A stretch of 64,000 bases of DNA from Arcobacter defluvii. Its GTDB lineage: Bacteria; Campylobacterota; Campylobacteria; Campylobacterales; Arcobacteraceae. Both the position numbers and the translations under genes were made by a program. Positions 26,084 through 35,415 of this stretch are shown here, one piece after another. Under the pieces are notes generated by a model. The model saw nothing but the letters and a program-made list of their open reading frames with translations, made no database searches and was not told the DNA's origin. The DNA lies in NCBI RefSeq assembly GCF_013201725.1, contig NZ_CP053835.1, positions 186,001-250,000 on the forward strand, in the 5' to 3' direction. The first letter of the stretch is position 1; each line of letters starts with the position of its first letter.

Positions 26084-26997
26084 TGGATACTAAAATTAAT
26101 TTTTTTAAAATAGGGGTGTTTGTAAGCTCATTATTTATTTTACTTGTTATTGCTATTTTTTGGTTAGGAAAGTATGGAATACAAGATAAAAAATATGATG
26201 AATATTCAATATTCTTTATGGAATCTGTTTCTGGTCTTAGTATAGGTTCAGCTATAAAATATATGGGATTTGAAGTTGGAAATGTAAGTGAAATAAAAAT
26301 AAACCCAACAAATTCAGAAGAGATACAAATAGATATACAAATCCAAAAAGGTACTCCTATAAAAGAAGATAATTATGCAATCTTAGGAAATCTTGGAATT
26401 ACAGGACTTAAATATATTGAGTTAAAAGGTGGAAGTAATAGCTCAAAACTTTTAAGTGCAAATGAAGATGGCATAAAAGTTATAAAATCAAAAACATCAG
26501 CTTTGACAAGTTTTGTTGACTCAACTGAAGATATAACAAAAGAGGTGATGATACTTTTAACTCAAATGAAAAAAGTTTTAAATGATGAAAATGTTTCAAA
26601 TCTTTCATCACTTTTATCAAAGAGTGAAAAAAGTATGGAAAATTTACAACAATTTAGTTCTTATTTGGTTAAAAATGAGAAAAAGATTGATGAGGTAATG
26701 AGAAGTATAAATGAAATGACATCAAAAGGTGGAAAGTCTTTTGATTCAATGAAAACAACAGCAAATAATTTTACAAATTTATCAAAAGAGTTACAAACAC
26801 AAATAAATAGTGGTGCATACAATATAAAAGATATAACACAAGAGAGTTTTGATAATCTTAATAGTGTTTTATATAGTTTAGAAAATAGTTTAGTTCAAAT
26901 ACAAAATTTAATAAATACAATTAGTGAAAGCCCAAGCGATTTAATACTAAAACAAAAAAATATAAAATACGGACCAGGGGAAAAAGATGAAAAATAG
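26083..26997 (+). CDS. mlaD: MCE-domain (MlaD-like) substrate-binding protein
   Basis: The 304-residue protein is anchored by one N-terminal helix (about 8-28) with a periplasmic MCE domain after it (about 40-125). The MCE domain includes GLSIGSAIKYMGFEVGNVSEI and the ILGNLGITGLKYIELKGG strand. A long helical and coiled tail of about 150 residues follows. MCE rings shuttle lipids through the periplasm. The long tail is unlike short E. coli MlaD and resembles tube-forming MCE proteins. It overlaps the following lipoprotein gene by 11 bp. Confidence 0.9.
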   Translation: MDTKINFFKIGVFVSSLFILLVIAIFWLGKYGIQDKKYDEYSIFFMESVSGLSIGSAIKYMGFEVGNVSEIKINPTNSEEIQIDIQIQKGTPIKEDNYAILGNLGITGLKYIELKGGSNSSKLLSANEDGIKVIKSKTSALTSFVDSTEDITKEVMILLTQMKKVLNDENVSNLSSLLSKSEKSMENLQQFSSYLVKNEKKIDEVMRSINEMTSKGGKSFDSMKTTANNFTNLSKELQTQINSGAYNIKDITQESFDNLNSVLYSLENSLVQIQNLINTISESPSDLILKQKNIKYGPGEKDEK

Positions 26998-27565
26998 TGT
27001 TTTAATATTAACAATTTTTTTATTGTTTGCAGGATGTAATCTAAAACAAAATAGTATAGATATAAATCATTATTCTATAGGTTTTAAATCTATACAGATA
27101 GTAAAAAATAATAAATTAGATTCAATTTATATTGAAGAACCAAATGTAAATAAGAGTTTTAATCTTACTTCAATTTTTTATAATACAAAACCATATTTAT
27201 TTGAAGAATATGCAAAAAATAGATGGATAAATCTTCCAAGTGATATGATATATAATCAACTAATAGACTCTTTTAATACAAGTAAAATTTTCAAAAATGT
27301 TATATCTAAAGATTCTAAAATAGAACATGAATATACTTTAAAAACAGATATTATAAAACTTTATCATAGTTTTGAAAATGATAACTCTTATGCTATTTTA
27401 AATATAAAATTTGATTTAGTAAAAGATAAAAAGATTTTAAAATCTATTACTTATGATAAAAAAATTCTATGTAAAACAAATAACGCATATGGTTTTGTAG
27501 AAGCATTAAATAAAGGTTTAGATGAAGTTGTAAATAATTTACTAAGTAGTTTCTCTTCTATCTAA
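26987..27565 (+). CDS. ABC-transport auxiliary lipoprotein of the Mla-type system
   Basis: The 192-residue protein has a lipobox FAGC (Cys18). Its mature domain matches the ABC-type transport auxiliary (PqiC-like) pattern: YSIGFKSIQIV, SIYIEEPNVNKSF, and RWINLPSDMIYNQLIDSF. Such proteins sit at the outer membrane as partners of MCE transporters. The gene overlaps the MCE gene and completes the four-gene operon. Its 3' end overlaps the convergent AbrB gene by 24 bp. Confidence 0.82.
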   Translation: MKNSVLILTIFLLFAGCNLKQNSIDINHYSIGFKSIQIVKNNKLDSIYIEEPNVNKSFNLTSIFYNTKPYLFEEYAKNRWINLPSDMIYNQLIDSFNTSKIFKNVISKDSKIEHEYTLKTDIIKLYHSFENDNSYAILNIKFDLVKDKKILKSITYDKKILCKTNNAYGFVEALNKGLDEVVNNLLSSFSSI

Positions 27566-28597
27566 TCTTTTGGCTATTAATGGTGCAATATTCATAACTA
27601 TTAAAAGCCTTACTATATGATGTAAGGTTATAAAAGGAAGATTTGCTCCTACTAAAATAGCTATTAGATTTATCTCAGATTGTCCACCTGGCCCATAAGC
27701 AAGAAGAATTGAAAGAATAGGAAAATGAAAAAGATTATATGTTATTGAGATAAATACTGCACAAAGAATTACTAAAATTAAAAAATGTCCTAAGGTTGAG
27801 ATAAAAGTTTTTACAATAGTTTGAAGACTTACTCCTTTAAATGTAAAACCAATAATTGTTCCAAATACAACTTGAATAAATTTTAAAAATTCATCAGGAA
27901 CTGGCGTGTGAATAAAACCTGTTGAGTGAACAGCGATACTTATAAGCATTGGTCCCATTAAATATGCAGCAGTTATTTTCACTTTTTTAGCAATAATTGC
28001 TCCAATATATCCTAAAATAATTAAGATAGTTAACTCAAATAAATCAATATTTTTTATTGGAATTGTAATAAGTTTATTTCCACTAATATCTATGTGAAAA
28101 ATATATTGAATTATAAAAGGCAAGGTAACAACAACAAAAAAAAGTCTAGAGCTTTGCATCAAAGTTATCTTTGAAATATTTGCTTTTATCTCTTCTCCAA
28201 TAATTACCATTTCAATTACACCACCTGGCATAGAACCAAGATATGAAGTTTTTATATCATAGTTTAGAAACTTATGATAATAATATGTCCCACAAATGAT
28301 AGTTAAAATAGTAAAAGGAATTACAAGTAATAAAGAAAAGAAATAAACATCAATATAATCTAATATTTCTGGTGTAAAGGCACTTCCAATAGTAAGACCA
28401 ATCAAAATTCGTGCAGGTGGTGAAAATGTTTTTGGACTTTGAATAGGAAGGTTATCAAATCTTATAGCAATAGATGATGCAAAAATAGCTCCTAGAAGCC
28501 AAGGAAGTGGTAAATGTAAATATATAAATAAAATTGAACCACAAACACCTATAAAAAGTGCAAGCAACATTTTCAAGATGATTTGCATATTTATCAT
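27542..28597 (-). CDS. AbrB-family membrane permease
   Basis: The 351-residue integral membrane protein has two related halves. The family landmarks are LPLPWLLGAIFAS near residue 30, PARILIGLTIGSAFTP near 62, YLGSMPGGVIEMVIIGEE near 118 and, in the second half, LAYGPGGQSEINLIAI. AbrB-domain membrane proteins were once called ammonia monooxygenase regulators and are probably transporters; the substrate is unknown. The last 24 bp overlap the convergent lipoprotein gene. Confidence 0.85.
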   Translation of the reverse strand: MINMQIILKMLLALFIGVCGSILFIYLHLPLPWLLGAIFASSIAIRFDNLPIQSPKTFSPPARILIGLTIGSAFTPEILDYIDVYFFSLLLVIPFTILTIICGTYYYHKFLNYDIKTSYLGSMPGGVIEMVIIGEEIKANISKITLMQSSRLFFVVVTLPFIIQYIFHIDISGNKLITIPIKNIDLFELTILIILGYIGAIIAKKVKITAAYLMGPMLISIAVHSTGFIHTPVPDEFLKFIQVVFGTIIGFTFKGVSLQTIVKTFISTLGHFLILVILCAVFISITYNLFHFPILSILLAYGPGGQSEINLIAILVGANLPFITLHHIVRLLIVMNIAPLIAKRLDRRETT

Positions 28598-28688
28598 TAA
28601 AAGCCTAAGATTTTTTTTGTTTGTAGTATATTATGATTGGTTTAAAGTTTCAACTTTTATGAGGAAAATTGAAATTTTTAAAAGTTAA

Positions 28689-28713
28689 TTGTCCTAGAAA
28701 GTATCTAGGACAA
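28689..28713 (-). terminator. hairpin after porB
   Basis: A perfect 10-bp stem (TTGTCCTAGA / TCTAGGACAA, 5-nt loop) follows the porB stop on the minus strand. The following T-tract is short. Confidence 0.55.
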
Positions 28714-28719
28714 CTATTT

Positions 28720-29688
28720 TTACATTCTGATTTCTTCTCTTTTTTGTAAGAAAGCCCATCTTTCATCAATTCTTTTTTGCCACTCATCAATCAAATATTC
28801 ATATTCAGGTTTGAATAAGTGTTTAAATCTAGGTTGAGCACCTAAATAATCTCTTACAGGAATTATATTTTTTGGTCTATAAGTGATGTTTAATTCTCTT
28901 CCATCAATGATTTCATATAATGGGAAAACAAGTGAATCAACAGCTAAATCAGAAACTTCAATAGTTTGATTTGGAGCAAATTTCCATTCAGTTGTACATG
29001 CACTCATTGCATTTATAAATACAGGACCGTGAGTATCAAAACCTCTTTGGATTTTTTTAACCATATCTTTCCATTTATTTGGAGCAACTTGAGCAACATA
29101 AGGTGCACCATGAGCTGCCATAATTGAAACAATATCTTTTTTCTGTCTTTTTTCACCATAAGAATGGCTTCCTGCTGGTGCTGTTGTTGTACTTGAACCA
29201 ATTGGTGTTGAAGATGATCTTTGACCTCCTGTATTTGCATAAACTTCATTGTCTAAACAAACATACATAAAGTCGTGTCCTCTTTCAAAACATCCAGAAA
29301 TCCATTGGAATCCAATATCATAAGTTGAACCATCTCCACCAAATGTTACAAATTTTGGTTGAGGAGTATCAGCACTTATTCTTCCTTTATTTCTTAAAGC
29401 TTTGTTCATTGTCTCAACACCTGCCATTGCAGTTGAAGAGTTTTCAAATCCAATATGAATCCAAGAACAATCCCAAGAAGTGTGAGGATAAATAGCTGTA
29501 CAAACTTCTAAACAACCAGTTGAAGCTGATACAACTAAGTTGTCATTTGTTGCATTTAAAACTTCTCTAACAATAATTGAGTGGGCACAACCTGGACATA
29601 AAAGGTGTGAACCCTCAAATCTCTCAGCTGCTGTTGAGAAAGTTTTTAAGTTTTTAATCTCTTTTTGAGTATTTACTAATGTACTCAT
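28720..29688 (-). CDS. porB: pyruvate:acceptor oxidoreductase, beta subunit
   Basis: This 322-residue thiamine-diphosphate-binding subunit belongs to the four-subunit enzyme that converts pyruvate and CoA to acetyl-CoA and CO2, passing electrons to ferredoxin or flavodoxin. Features are CPGCAHSIIVREVL near residue 32, the TPP motif GGDGSTYDIGFQ and DNEVYANTGGQRSS. The cysteines needed for a cluster are visible, including ASTGCLEVC. Its ATG overlaps the porA stop by 4 bp. It is the last gene of the porGDAB operon. Confidence 0.95.
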   Translation of the reverse strand: MSTLVNTQKEIKNLKTFSTAAERFEGSHLLCPGCAHSIIVREVLNATNDNLVVSASTGCLEVCTAIYPHTSWDCSWIHIGFENSSTAMAGVETMNKALRNKGRISADTPQPKFVTFGGDGSTYDIGFQWISGCFERGHDFMYVCLDNEVYANTGGQRSSSTPIGSSTTTAPAGSHSYGEKRQKKDIVSIMAAHGAPYVAQVAPNKWKDMVKKIQRGFDTHGPVFINAMSACTTEWKFAPNQTIEVSDLAVDSLVFPLYEIIDGRELNITYRPKNIIPVRDYLGAQPRFKHLFKPEYEYLIDEWQKRIDERWAFLQKREEIRM

Positions 29689-30926
29689 TTTTGTGCTCCT
29701 TGCGCATTATAGAAGCTCAATTCTGGACCTCTTACTCCAACAAATCTTTGGATTTTTCCAGATAATTTACCTTCTTTTGCTTCTTTGTCTAAAGTTCTAT
29801 AAATATCTTTTAATGCTGCAACAGTCATATCTCTTCCACCTAACCCATAGATTAAGTTAGACATTAATGGTCTGTTTTGAGTATTTATTAATGCTCCAGA
29901 AACTTCGTTGAATAATGCTCCAACAGTTCCTCCTGGTGCACTTCTATCCATACAAGCCACTGCTTTTACACCTTGTAAAGCTTCAGCCATTTCTTCAAGA
30001 GGGAATGGTCTAAATACTCTTGGTGCTACAATACCTGCATTTATACCTTCTTCTTTTAGTTGTTCAACTGCAAGAATAGCAGTTTCATAAGTTGTACCTA
30101 AACAAACTATTGCAATATCAGCATTTTCAATATTATAAGTTTCAACAAGTTTATATTCTCTACCTGTTAATTCTTTGAACTCTTTAAATACATCTAAAAT
30201 AACTTTTTTAGAACCCATTAAAGCGGCATGTTGTTTTGCTTTGTGTTCAAAATGCCAATCTTGTTCAGTTTGAACACCATGAGTTACAGGTTTATCAAAA
30301 TTTAATAAAGCATTTACTTGTAAATAATTACCTATAAAATCACATGCAACTTTATCTTCTAAGGGTGTAACATTTTGTGCAGTGTGAGATGTCATAAATC
30401 CATCTTGGTTAGAAATTACTGGCAATCTAACATCTGGATGTTCTGATATTTTAAATGACATTAAAGTCATATCATAAGCTTGTTGAGGGTTAAATGCATC
30501 AAGTGATATCCAACCTGAATCTCTTGTAAGATATAAATCTGAGTGGTCTCCATTTACATTTAAAGGTGCTGCTAATGCTCTATTTACTAAACATAAAACA
30601 ACAGGTATTCTCATTCCAGATGCTTGATATAAAACTTCTATCATAAGTGCTAAACCTTGAGATGATGTTGCAGTTGCAACTCTTCCTCCAGCAGCTCCTG
30701 CTCCAACACAAGCAGACATGGCAGCATGTTCAGATTCAACCATAATTACTTCACCATCGATGTAACCATTTGCATGAAACATTGCATAGTTTTCAACTGT
30801 TGCAGTTGAAGGTGTAATTGGGTAAGCTGCGACAACATCAACATCAGCTTGTCTTAAAGCTTGGGCATTTGCCATATTTCCATCCCAAACTTCAACTTTT
30901 TTTAATTCCATTACTCTTTTATTCAT
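29685..30926 (-). CDS. porA: pyruvate:acceptor oxidoreductase, alpha subunit
   Basis: The 413-residue alpha subunit contains the pyrimidine-binding domain with AYPITPSTATVENYA and the ESEHAAMSACVGAGAAGGRVATATSSQG stretch. A transketolase-C-like domain at the C-terminus carries the segment CMDRSAPGGTVGALFNEV. It forms the active site together with PorB. It shares single-base or 4-bp overlaps with both neighbours, so the subunits are translated together. Confidence 0.95.
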   Translation of the reverse strand: MNKRVMELKKVEVWDGNMANAQALRQADVDVVAAYPITPSTATVENYAMFHANGYIDGEVIMVESEHAAMSACVGAGAAGGRVATATSSQGLALMIEVLYQASGMRIPVVLCLVNRALAAPLNVNGDHSDLYLTRDSGWISLDAFNPQQAYDMTLMSFKISEHPDVRLPVISNQDGFMTSHTAQNVTPLEDKVACDFIGNYLQVNALLNFDKPVTHGVQTEQDWHFEHKAKQHAALMGSKKVILDVFKEFKELTGREYKLVETYNIENADIAIVCLGTTYETAILAVEQLKEEGINAGIVAPRVFRPFPLEEMAEALQGVKAVACMDRSAPGGTVGALFNEVSGALINTQNRPLMSNLIYGLGGRDMTVAALKDIYRTLDKEAKEGKLSGKIQRFVGVRGPELSFYNAQGAQK

Positions 30927-31336
30927 TATTCACCCTTTTTTTGTTTCGCTGGCCATTGAGATAAAGCTTCTTCAGCTGTAACATATTCATTAAACATTAA
31001 TAGTGATTTTGGATTTGTAGGACAAACACTTACACATAATCCACAACCTTTACAGTGTTCATAATCCACACCTTTCATCTCTTTATTTCTTGCAATAATT
31101 GATGAATCTGGGCAGAAAATCCAACAGTTTTGACAGTCAATACATGTTTCAGAATTCCAAACAGGTTTAATAACTCTCCAGTCTCCAACAGACATACTTT
31201 TTGAACTTGTTTCAGAATAAAGTCTATCTTCTGGTTGAATTTCAGCAATATTATAATCTACACTTCCATCGAATGTATAAAGAGCAGCACCTGGTACTAA
31301 CTCATCCCATCCCATTTCTCTAATTGGTTTACTCAT
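30926..31336 (-). CDS. porD: pyruvate:acceptor oxidoreductase, delta (ferredoxin-like) subunit
   Basis: The 136-residue subunit has two 4Fe-4S motifs: CIDCQNCWIFCPD and CKGCGLCVSVCP. They relay electrons from the PorAB active site to an external acceptor. The N-terminal 60 residues match the extension typical of delta subunits (PIREMGWDELVPGAALY). It is encoded between the gamma and alpha genes. Confidence 0.95.
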   Translation of the reverse strand: MSKPIREMGWDELVPGAALYTFDGSVDYNIAEIQPEDRLYSETSSKSMSVGDWRVIKPVWNSETCIDCQNCWIFCPDSSIIARNKEMKGVDYEHCKGCGLCVSVCPTNPKSLLMFNEYVTAEEALSQWPAKQKKGE

Positions 31337-31347
31337 TTTATATCCTT

Positions 31348-31911
31348 CTAATGAACTTCGTCATAAGCTCTTTGGATTGCTACCATATTTGCTTCAACTA
31401 GATTTGGTGGCAATTTTTTTAGTACACTTTTCATTTTATCTTTAAAGTATTCTAAGTCATACATTCCACTAACTTTCATAAATGCACCAAGCATTGGAGT
31501 GTTAGGAATCGCTTTTCCAATTGTATCTCTTGCAATTTGGAAACAGTCAAGTATAAATACTCTATCTTTAATTTCTTGAAGTTCAGGAACTAATGAAATT
31601 AACTCATCTTTACTAAGGTGAGTTGTAATAATATATTTAGTTGTATCTTTGCCATTAGCAGTAAAATCGTCAGTTATAGCAAGACCTGGATCTAATATAA
31701 ATACAAAATCAGGACTCATATATTTTTCGTGGTTTAAAATTGTATTATCATCAATTCTATTGTAAGCAGTCATAGACGCACCTCTTTTTGCAGATCCATA
31801 AAATGCAAATGCTTGAACTTGTTTTCCAGATTCAGCAACAATTGAACCAAGACCTTTTGCCCCAGTAACAGCACCTTGACCTGCACGGCTATGCCATCTA
31901 ATTTCTAACAT
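31348..31911 (-). CDS. porG: pyruvate:acceptor oxidoreductase, gamma subunit
   Basis: The 187-residue gamma subunit begins with the family signature IRWHSRAGQGAVTGAKGLG, followed by FAFYGSAKRGASMTAYNRI. It helps bind CoA and closes the active site. It is the first gene of porGDAB and lies 57 bp downstream of a TATAAT promoter element. The gene order gamma-delta-alpha-beta is the one usual in Campylobacterota. Confidence 0.95.
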   Translation of the reverse strand: MLEIRWHSRAGQGAVTGAKGLGSIVAESGKQVQAFAFYGSAKRGASMTAYNRIDDNTILNHEKYMSPDFVFILDPGLAITDDFTANGKDTTKYIITTHLSKDELISLVPELQEIKDRVFILDCFQIARDTIGKAIPNTPMLGAFMKVSGMYDLEYFKDKMKSVLKKLPPNLVEANMVAIQRAYDEVH

Positions 31912-32238
31912 AGTGGCTCCTTATTTAAAATATTAAATTTGACTTAAAAAATTTAATTAGTCTGTTGTATTATAGAAAATTTTAACTTAAATCAACTTTT
32001 ATTTTATAAATTTGTAAGAAAAGTGAGATAAAAATTCACACTTTAGAGTAGTAAAAAGAACATAAATCTAAAAAAAACAAAAAAAATATGAATTGTTTAT
32101 GAGCCTAAAAAGCCCTTAATATAGTGTATTAATCTAATAATTTAATAAAAAATAAAATATCCTATTTATTATAGAATTAAAAACTTGTTTTTATATATTT
32201 AAATAAAAGTAATATTTAAATTTAAGCAATATTTAATA
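31912..32238. other. 327-bp intergenic region with the por promoter and a HAD-gene terminator
   Basis: It is extremely AT-rich. Near 31920-32000 it holds the porG leader and promoter; at its far end it holds half of the palindrome following the HAD gene. The middle (about 32000-32220) contains only AT-rich sequence with no supported gene or structure. Confidence 0.5.
31969..31974 (-). promoter_or_regulatory. -10 element of the porGDAB promoter
   Basis: TATAAT on the minus strand lies 57 bp before the porG ATG. A TTGATT resembling a -35 lies 15 bp further upstream (31990-31995). Confidence 0.5.
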
Positions 32239-32250
32239 TTAAATATTGCT
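32225..32250 (-). terminator. 26-bp perfect palindrome over the HAD-gene stop
   Basis: AGCAATATTTAAT and its exact complement meet head to head. The palindrome covers the last codons and TAA of the HAD gene and would fold into a hairpin followed by TTAAATTT. It is a likely terminator but has no strong T-tract. Confidence 0.45.
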
Positions 32251-32898
32251 AGAGAGAAATTTAATTGCTTCAAAAGAATCTTTTTTTATGTGATTAGTGT
32301 ATTTTTTAAGTTCATTTTCTTCTCCATATCCACATAAAACACCAATTGAATTTATATTTGCTTCATTTGCAGCAATTAAATCAAGTTTTGTATCACCTAT
32401 CATCCATACTGAATCTTTTTTTCTATCATAATTCATTTGTGTTAATGTAACTAAGATTGGTTCAGGATGTGGTTTAGGATTTTGTACGTTTTCTCTTCCT
32501 GTTACTATTTCAAAAAATTGTGAAATATTAAAATGATCTAATAAAGGAATAGTATACATTCTAGTTTTTGTAGTAACTACACTAACTCTTGCAATTTTAG
32601 ATGCAAGTTCAACTGCTTCATAAGCATTTTCTAAAAGAGTTGTTTGTTCTTTTGAAATAATTCTATATCTGTTTTTATATGAATCAACAAAATCCCAAAC
32701 TTTTGACTCATCAACACCTAAATTTTTATACATTATATCAAGAGGATAACCAATCAAATTTTTTATATCTTTATCTGTTCCATTAAAATTAAAATTTAAT
32801 TCATTAAATGAGTGTTTAAAAGTTGAAACTATAGCATCAGTTGAGTCTATTAATGTTCCATCTAAATCAAAAAGTATTATTTTATTCTTATTAATCAA
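32239..32898 (-). CDS. HAD-superfamily hydrolase (phosphoglycolate-phosphatase-like)
   Basis: The 219-residue soluble phosphatase has HAD motif I FDLDGTLIDS with the nucleophile Asp11, motif II in SVVTTK, and motifs III/IV in PKPHPEPILVTL and WMIGDTKLDLIAANEA. The cap is the small helical type between residues 20 and 90. Members act on phosphoglycolate, pyrophosphate or sugar phosphates; the substrate is not fixed by the sequence. It follows the peptide-binding-protein gene by 17 bp on the same strand. Confidence 0.87.
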   Translation of the reverse strand: MINKNKIILFDLDGTLIDSTDAIVSTFKHSFNELNFNFNGTDKDIKNLIGYPLDIMYKNLGVDESKVWDFVDSYKNRYRIISKEQTTLLENAYEAVELASKIARVSVVTTKTRMYTIPLLDHFNISQFFEIVTGRENVQNPKPHPEPILVTLTQMNYDRKKDSVWMIGDTKLDLIAANEANINSIGVLCGYGEENELKKYTNHIKKDSFEAIKFLSSNI

Positions 32899-32915
32899 AT
32901 TTTATTCCTTTTATA

Positions 32916-34418
32916 TTATTCTTCAATTTCCCAATCTTTTTGATTGTGCATGATACCTATAAACGCAGGTTCAATATTTTTTATATTTTTATTTATTACA
33001 GTTATTCCATCTGGAATATATAAAAATAAATATGGTAAATCATCACTGATAAGTTTAAAGATTTTTTTATAAATAATAGAGAGTTCATCTCTGTTTATCG
33101 TTCCCATACCTTTTTCAATTAATCTGTCTACTTCTTCATTTTTATAAGAAACTAAATTAAACCCACCTAATTTTGCACTTGAGCTATGCCAAAGAGGATA
33201 AGCATCAGGCATAAGAGCAAGTGCCCAACCTAAAAGTATTGCTTCGAAATTTCTTGGATGAACAACTGTATTTAAGAATGCTTGCCATTCCATAACTCGA
33301 ATTTTCATTATAACACCAGCTTTTTGTAATTGATACTGCATAATTTGAGCTGCATTTATTCTTGTATCATTTCCTGTATTAGTTACTACTTCAAATATTA
33401 AGGGATTATTTTCATCATAACCTGCTTCTTTTAATAATTTTTTTGCTTTATTTATATCTTGAGATATTGGTTTTATATCATCATTATATGCAAAAGAACC
33501 AGGTAAGAAAGGACCATTACAAACTTTTCCATAACCAAAGAAAAGAATATCTACTAATTCTTGTCTATTTATAGCTAATGATAAAGCTTCTCTTACTTTT
33601 TTATTTTTAAATTTCTCATTATTTAGATTAAATCCTAAATAAGCAAATGTAAAACTTTGTTTTTGCAAAATTGTATATGTATTTTTAAAATCAGAATCTA
33701 TTTGTCTATCTGCTTGAATTGGATCAAGTCCACCAATATCAAGTTTTTTTTGTTTCAAATATAAAAATGAAGTATTTGGGTCTGGTAAAAATTTATATAA
33801 AATTTTTTCAATTTTTGGTTTACCTTCGAAATAATTCTCATTTGCAATAAGTTCTATATCTTCTCCCGTTTTAAACTCTTTTAACTTATATGAACCTGTT
33901 CCTATAGGATTTTTATTAAATGAACTTGTCATTAAATCTTTTTCATCTTTTAAAAGATGATAAGGTAAAATCCCAACAAACCAAGTTTCAATAGCTTTAA
34001 AATAAGGTTCTTTATAAATTATTTCAAGTGTGAAATCATCTAAAGCTTTTACACTTTGAACTTCAGTGAAATTTGATTTTATAGAATTAAAAACTTTGGG
34101 ATTAATAATTTGTTCATAAGTAAAAATTACATCTTTTGCAGTAAACCTAACATTATCATGCCAAAGAACATTATTTCGAAGTTTTACAATTAGTTTTGTA
34201 GGTGTTTCAAAATAGTATGATGATGCTAAATCAACTGTTGGATTCCCATTTTTATCATATTTAAATAATCCATTAAATAGCCAATCAGATATTTCACTAC
34301 TTGCAGTATCATTGGATAATATTGGATTTAATCTACTTGGACTTGATGTCATTGACAAATTTAATGTACTCGCAGTTAAATAAGTAAAAAATAATAGATT
34401 ATAAATAAAAATTTTCAT
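32916..34418 (-). CDS. family-5 ABC transporter substrate-binding protein
   Basis: The protein has 500 residues from the proposed start. It is an exported peptide/nickel-type binding protein: signal peptide MKIFIYNLLFFTYLTAS, then the SBP family-5 fold with PILSNDTASSEISDWLFNGLFKYD, VKLRNNVLWHDNVRFTAKDV and KKVREALSLAINRQELV. The open frame extends 35 codons further upstream, but that stretch is the rpsI terminator, so the ATG at 34416-34418 is chosen. No ABC permease or ATPase genes lie beside it. It probably works with a transporter encoded elsewhere or as a sensor. Confidence 0.87.
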   Translation of the reverse strand: MKIFIYNLLFFTYLTASTLNLSMTSSPSRLNPILSNDTASSEISDWLFNGLFKYDKNGNPTVDLASSYYFETPTKLIVKLRNNVLWHDNVRFTAKDVIFTYEQIINPKVFNSIKSNFTEVQSVKALDDFTLEIIYKEPYFKAIETWFVGILPYHLLKDEKDLMTSSFNKNPIGTGSYKLKEFKTGEDIELIANENYFEGKPKIEKILYKFLPDPNTSFLYLKQKKLDIGGLDPIQADRQIDSDFKNTYTILQKQSFTFAYLGFNLNNEKFKNKKVREALSLAINRQELVDILFFGYGKVCNGPFLPGSFAYNDDIKPISQDINKAKKLLKEAGYDENNPLIFEVVTNTGNDTRINAAQIMQYQLQKAGVIMKIRVMEWQAFLNTVVHPRNFEAILLGWALALMPDAYPLWHSSSAKLGGFNLVSYKNEEVDRLIEKGMGTINRDELSIIYKKIFKLISDDLPYLFLYIPDGITVINKNIKNIEPAFIGIMHNQKDWEIEE

Positions 34419-34454
34419 GGTGCTATTGTATTGTTTTTTTATAAAAAAAGGCAT

Positions 34455-34484
34455 AAAAAAAGGAGCAACTTTTGTCGCTCCTTC
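34455..34484 (-). terminator. rho-independent terminator of rplM-rpsI
   Basis: On the minus strand GGAGCGAC, loop AAAA, GTTGCTCC, then TTTTTTT form a textbook terminator 40 bp after rpsI. It overlaps the untranslated 5' extension of the binding-protein frame. Confidence 0.9.
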
Positions 34485-34523
34485 TTGAAAATAGTAAAGA
34501 AATATACTCTTTGAAAATACCAA

Positions 34524-34913
34524 TTATCTTTTTGAGAATTGAGAAGATTTTCTTGCTTTTTTCTTTCCGTATTTTTTTCTTTCAACAGATCTAGCATCTC
34601 TTGTTAACAATCCATAAGGTTTTAAAACTGTTCTGAATTGCTCATCAAAAGCAACTAATGCTCTTGAAATACCGTGTCTAGCAGCATCAGCTTGAGCTGA
34701 ATAACCACCACCAAGAGTTTTTACAACGATATTAACAGAAGTTTCTTGTTTAGAAACGTTTAATGGTTGCATAACTCTTTTTTTAATTGATTCATGACCA
34801 CCTAACCACGCATCTAAAGTTTGACCGTTGATTGTTAATTGTCCATTACCAGACTCTAACCATACTTTTGCTACAGATGTTTTTCTTCTTCCAGTTGCAT
34901 AAACTTTTGCCAT
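34524..34913 (-). CDS. rpsI: 30S ribosomal protein S9
   Basis: The 129-residue protein starts [18 protein letters not shown] and ends in the invariant basic tail SSQFSKR that reaches the ribosomal P site. The gene follows rplM by 5 bp, the usual operon pair, and is followed by a strong terminator. Confidence 0.98.
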   Translation of the reverse strand: MAKVYATGRRKTSVAKVWLESGNGQLTINGQTLDAWLGGHESIKKRVMQPLNVSKQETSVNIVVKTLGGGYSAQADAARHGISRALVAFDEQFRTVLKPYGLLTRDARSVERKKYGKKKARKSSQFSKR

Positions 34914-34918
34914 TACAA

Positions 34919-35338
34919 TTATCCTTTAATTTGCGCAGTATGAGGGTGTTCACTTCCTGCATATACTTTTAATTTTTTTAACATAGCTTTACCAAGAGTT
35001 GTTTTTGGAAGCATACCTCTAGTAGCTAGTTTATATAATTTTTCTGGATTTTTTTCAAACATTTCAGACATTTTGTGAGTTTTTGTACTACCAAAATAAC
35101 CTGAGTGAGTAAAGTAATTTTTACTTTCTAATTTTTTACCAGAAAATTTTGCTTTTGATGCATTTATAATTACAACAAAATCTCCGCAGTCTACATTTGG
35201 TGTGAAGCAAGGTTTATTTTTACCTCTTAAGATAGTAGCTACTTCTGTAATGATTCTTCCGAATACTTTATCAGTTGCATCAACTACTATCCAATCTCTT
35301 TCGATTTCGTTAGCATGTGCCATTTGAGTAAATTTCAT
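34919..35338 (-). CDS. rplM: 50S ribosomal protein L13
   Basis: The 139-residue protein carries the L13 signatures [31 protein letters not shown], and [31 protein letters not shown] lies before the ATG. It is first in the rplM-rpsI operon. A -10-like TATTAT at 35369-35374 lies 31 bp upstream. Confidence 0.98.
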   Translation of the reverse strand: MKFTQMAHANEIERDWIVVDATDKVFGRIITEVATILRGKNKPCFTPNVDCGDFVVIINASKAKFSGKKLESKNYFTHSGYFGSTKTHKMSEMFEKNPEKLYKLATRGMLPKTTLGKAMLKKLKVYAGSEHPHTAQIKG

Positions 35339-35388
35339 TTATTTTCTCCGCTTTTTTAATGAGGTGCAATAATAGTGTACTAATACTT

Positions 35389-35415
35389 AAAATATACTTA
35401 AATTAAGTATATTTT
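35389..35415 (-). terminator. hairpin after phoR
   Basis: A perfect 12-bp stem (AAAATATACTTA with its complement, 3-nt loop) begins at the phoR stop. It separates the phosphate regulon from rplM-rpsI. Confidence 0.55.

Noticed and set aside
34419-34523. An extra 35 codons in frame upstream of the family-5 binding protein
   Set aside because: The stretch contains the rpsI terminator hairpin and T-tract, and the signal peptide begins at the ATG at 34418, so it is not translated.
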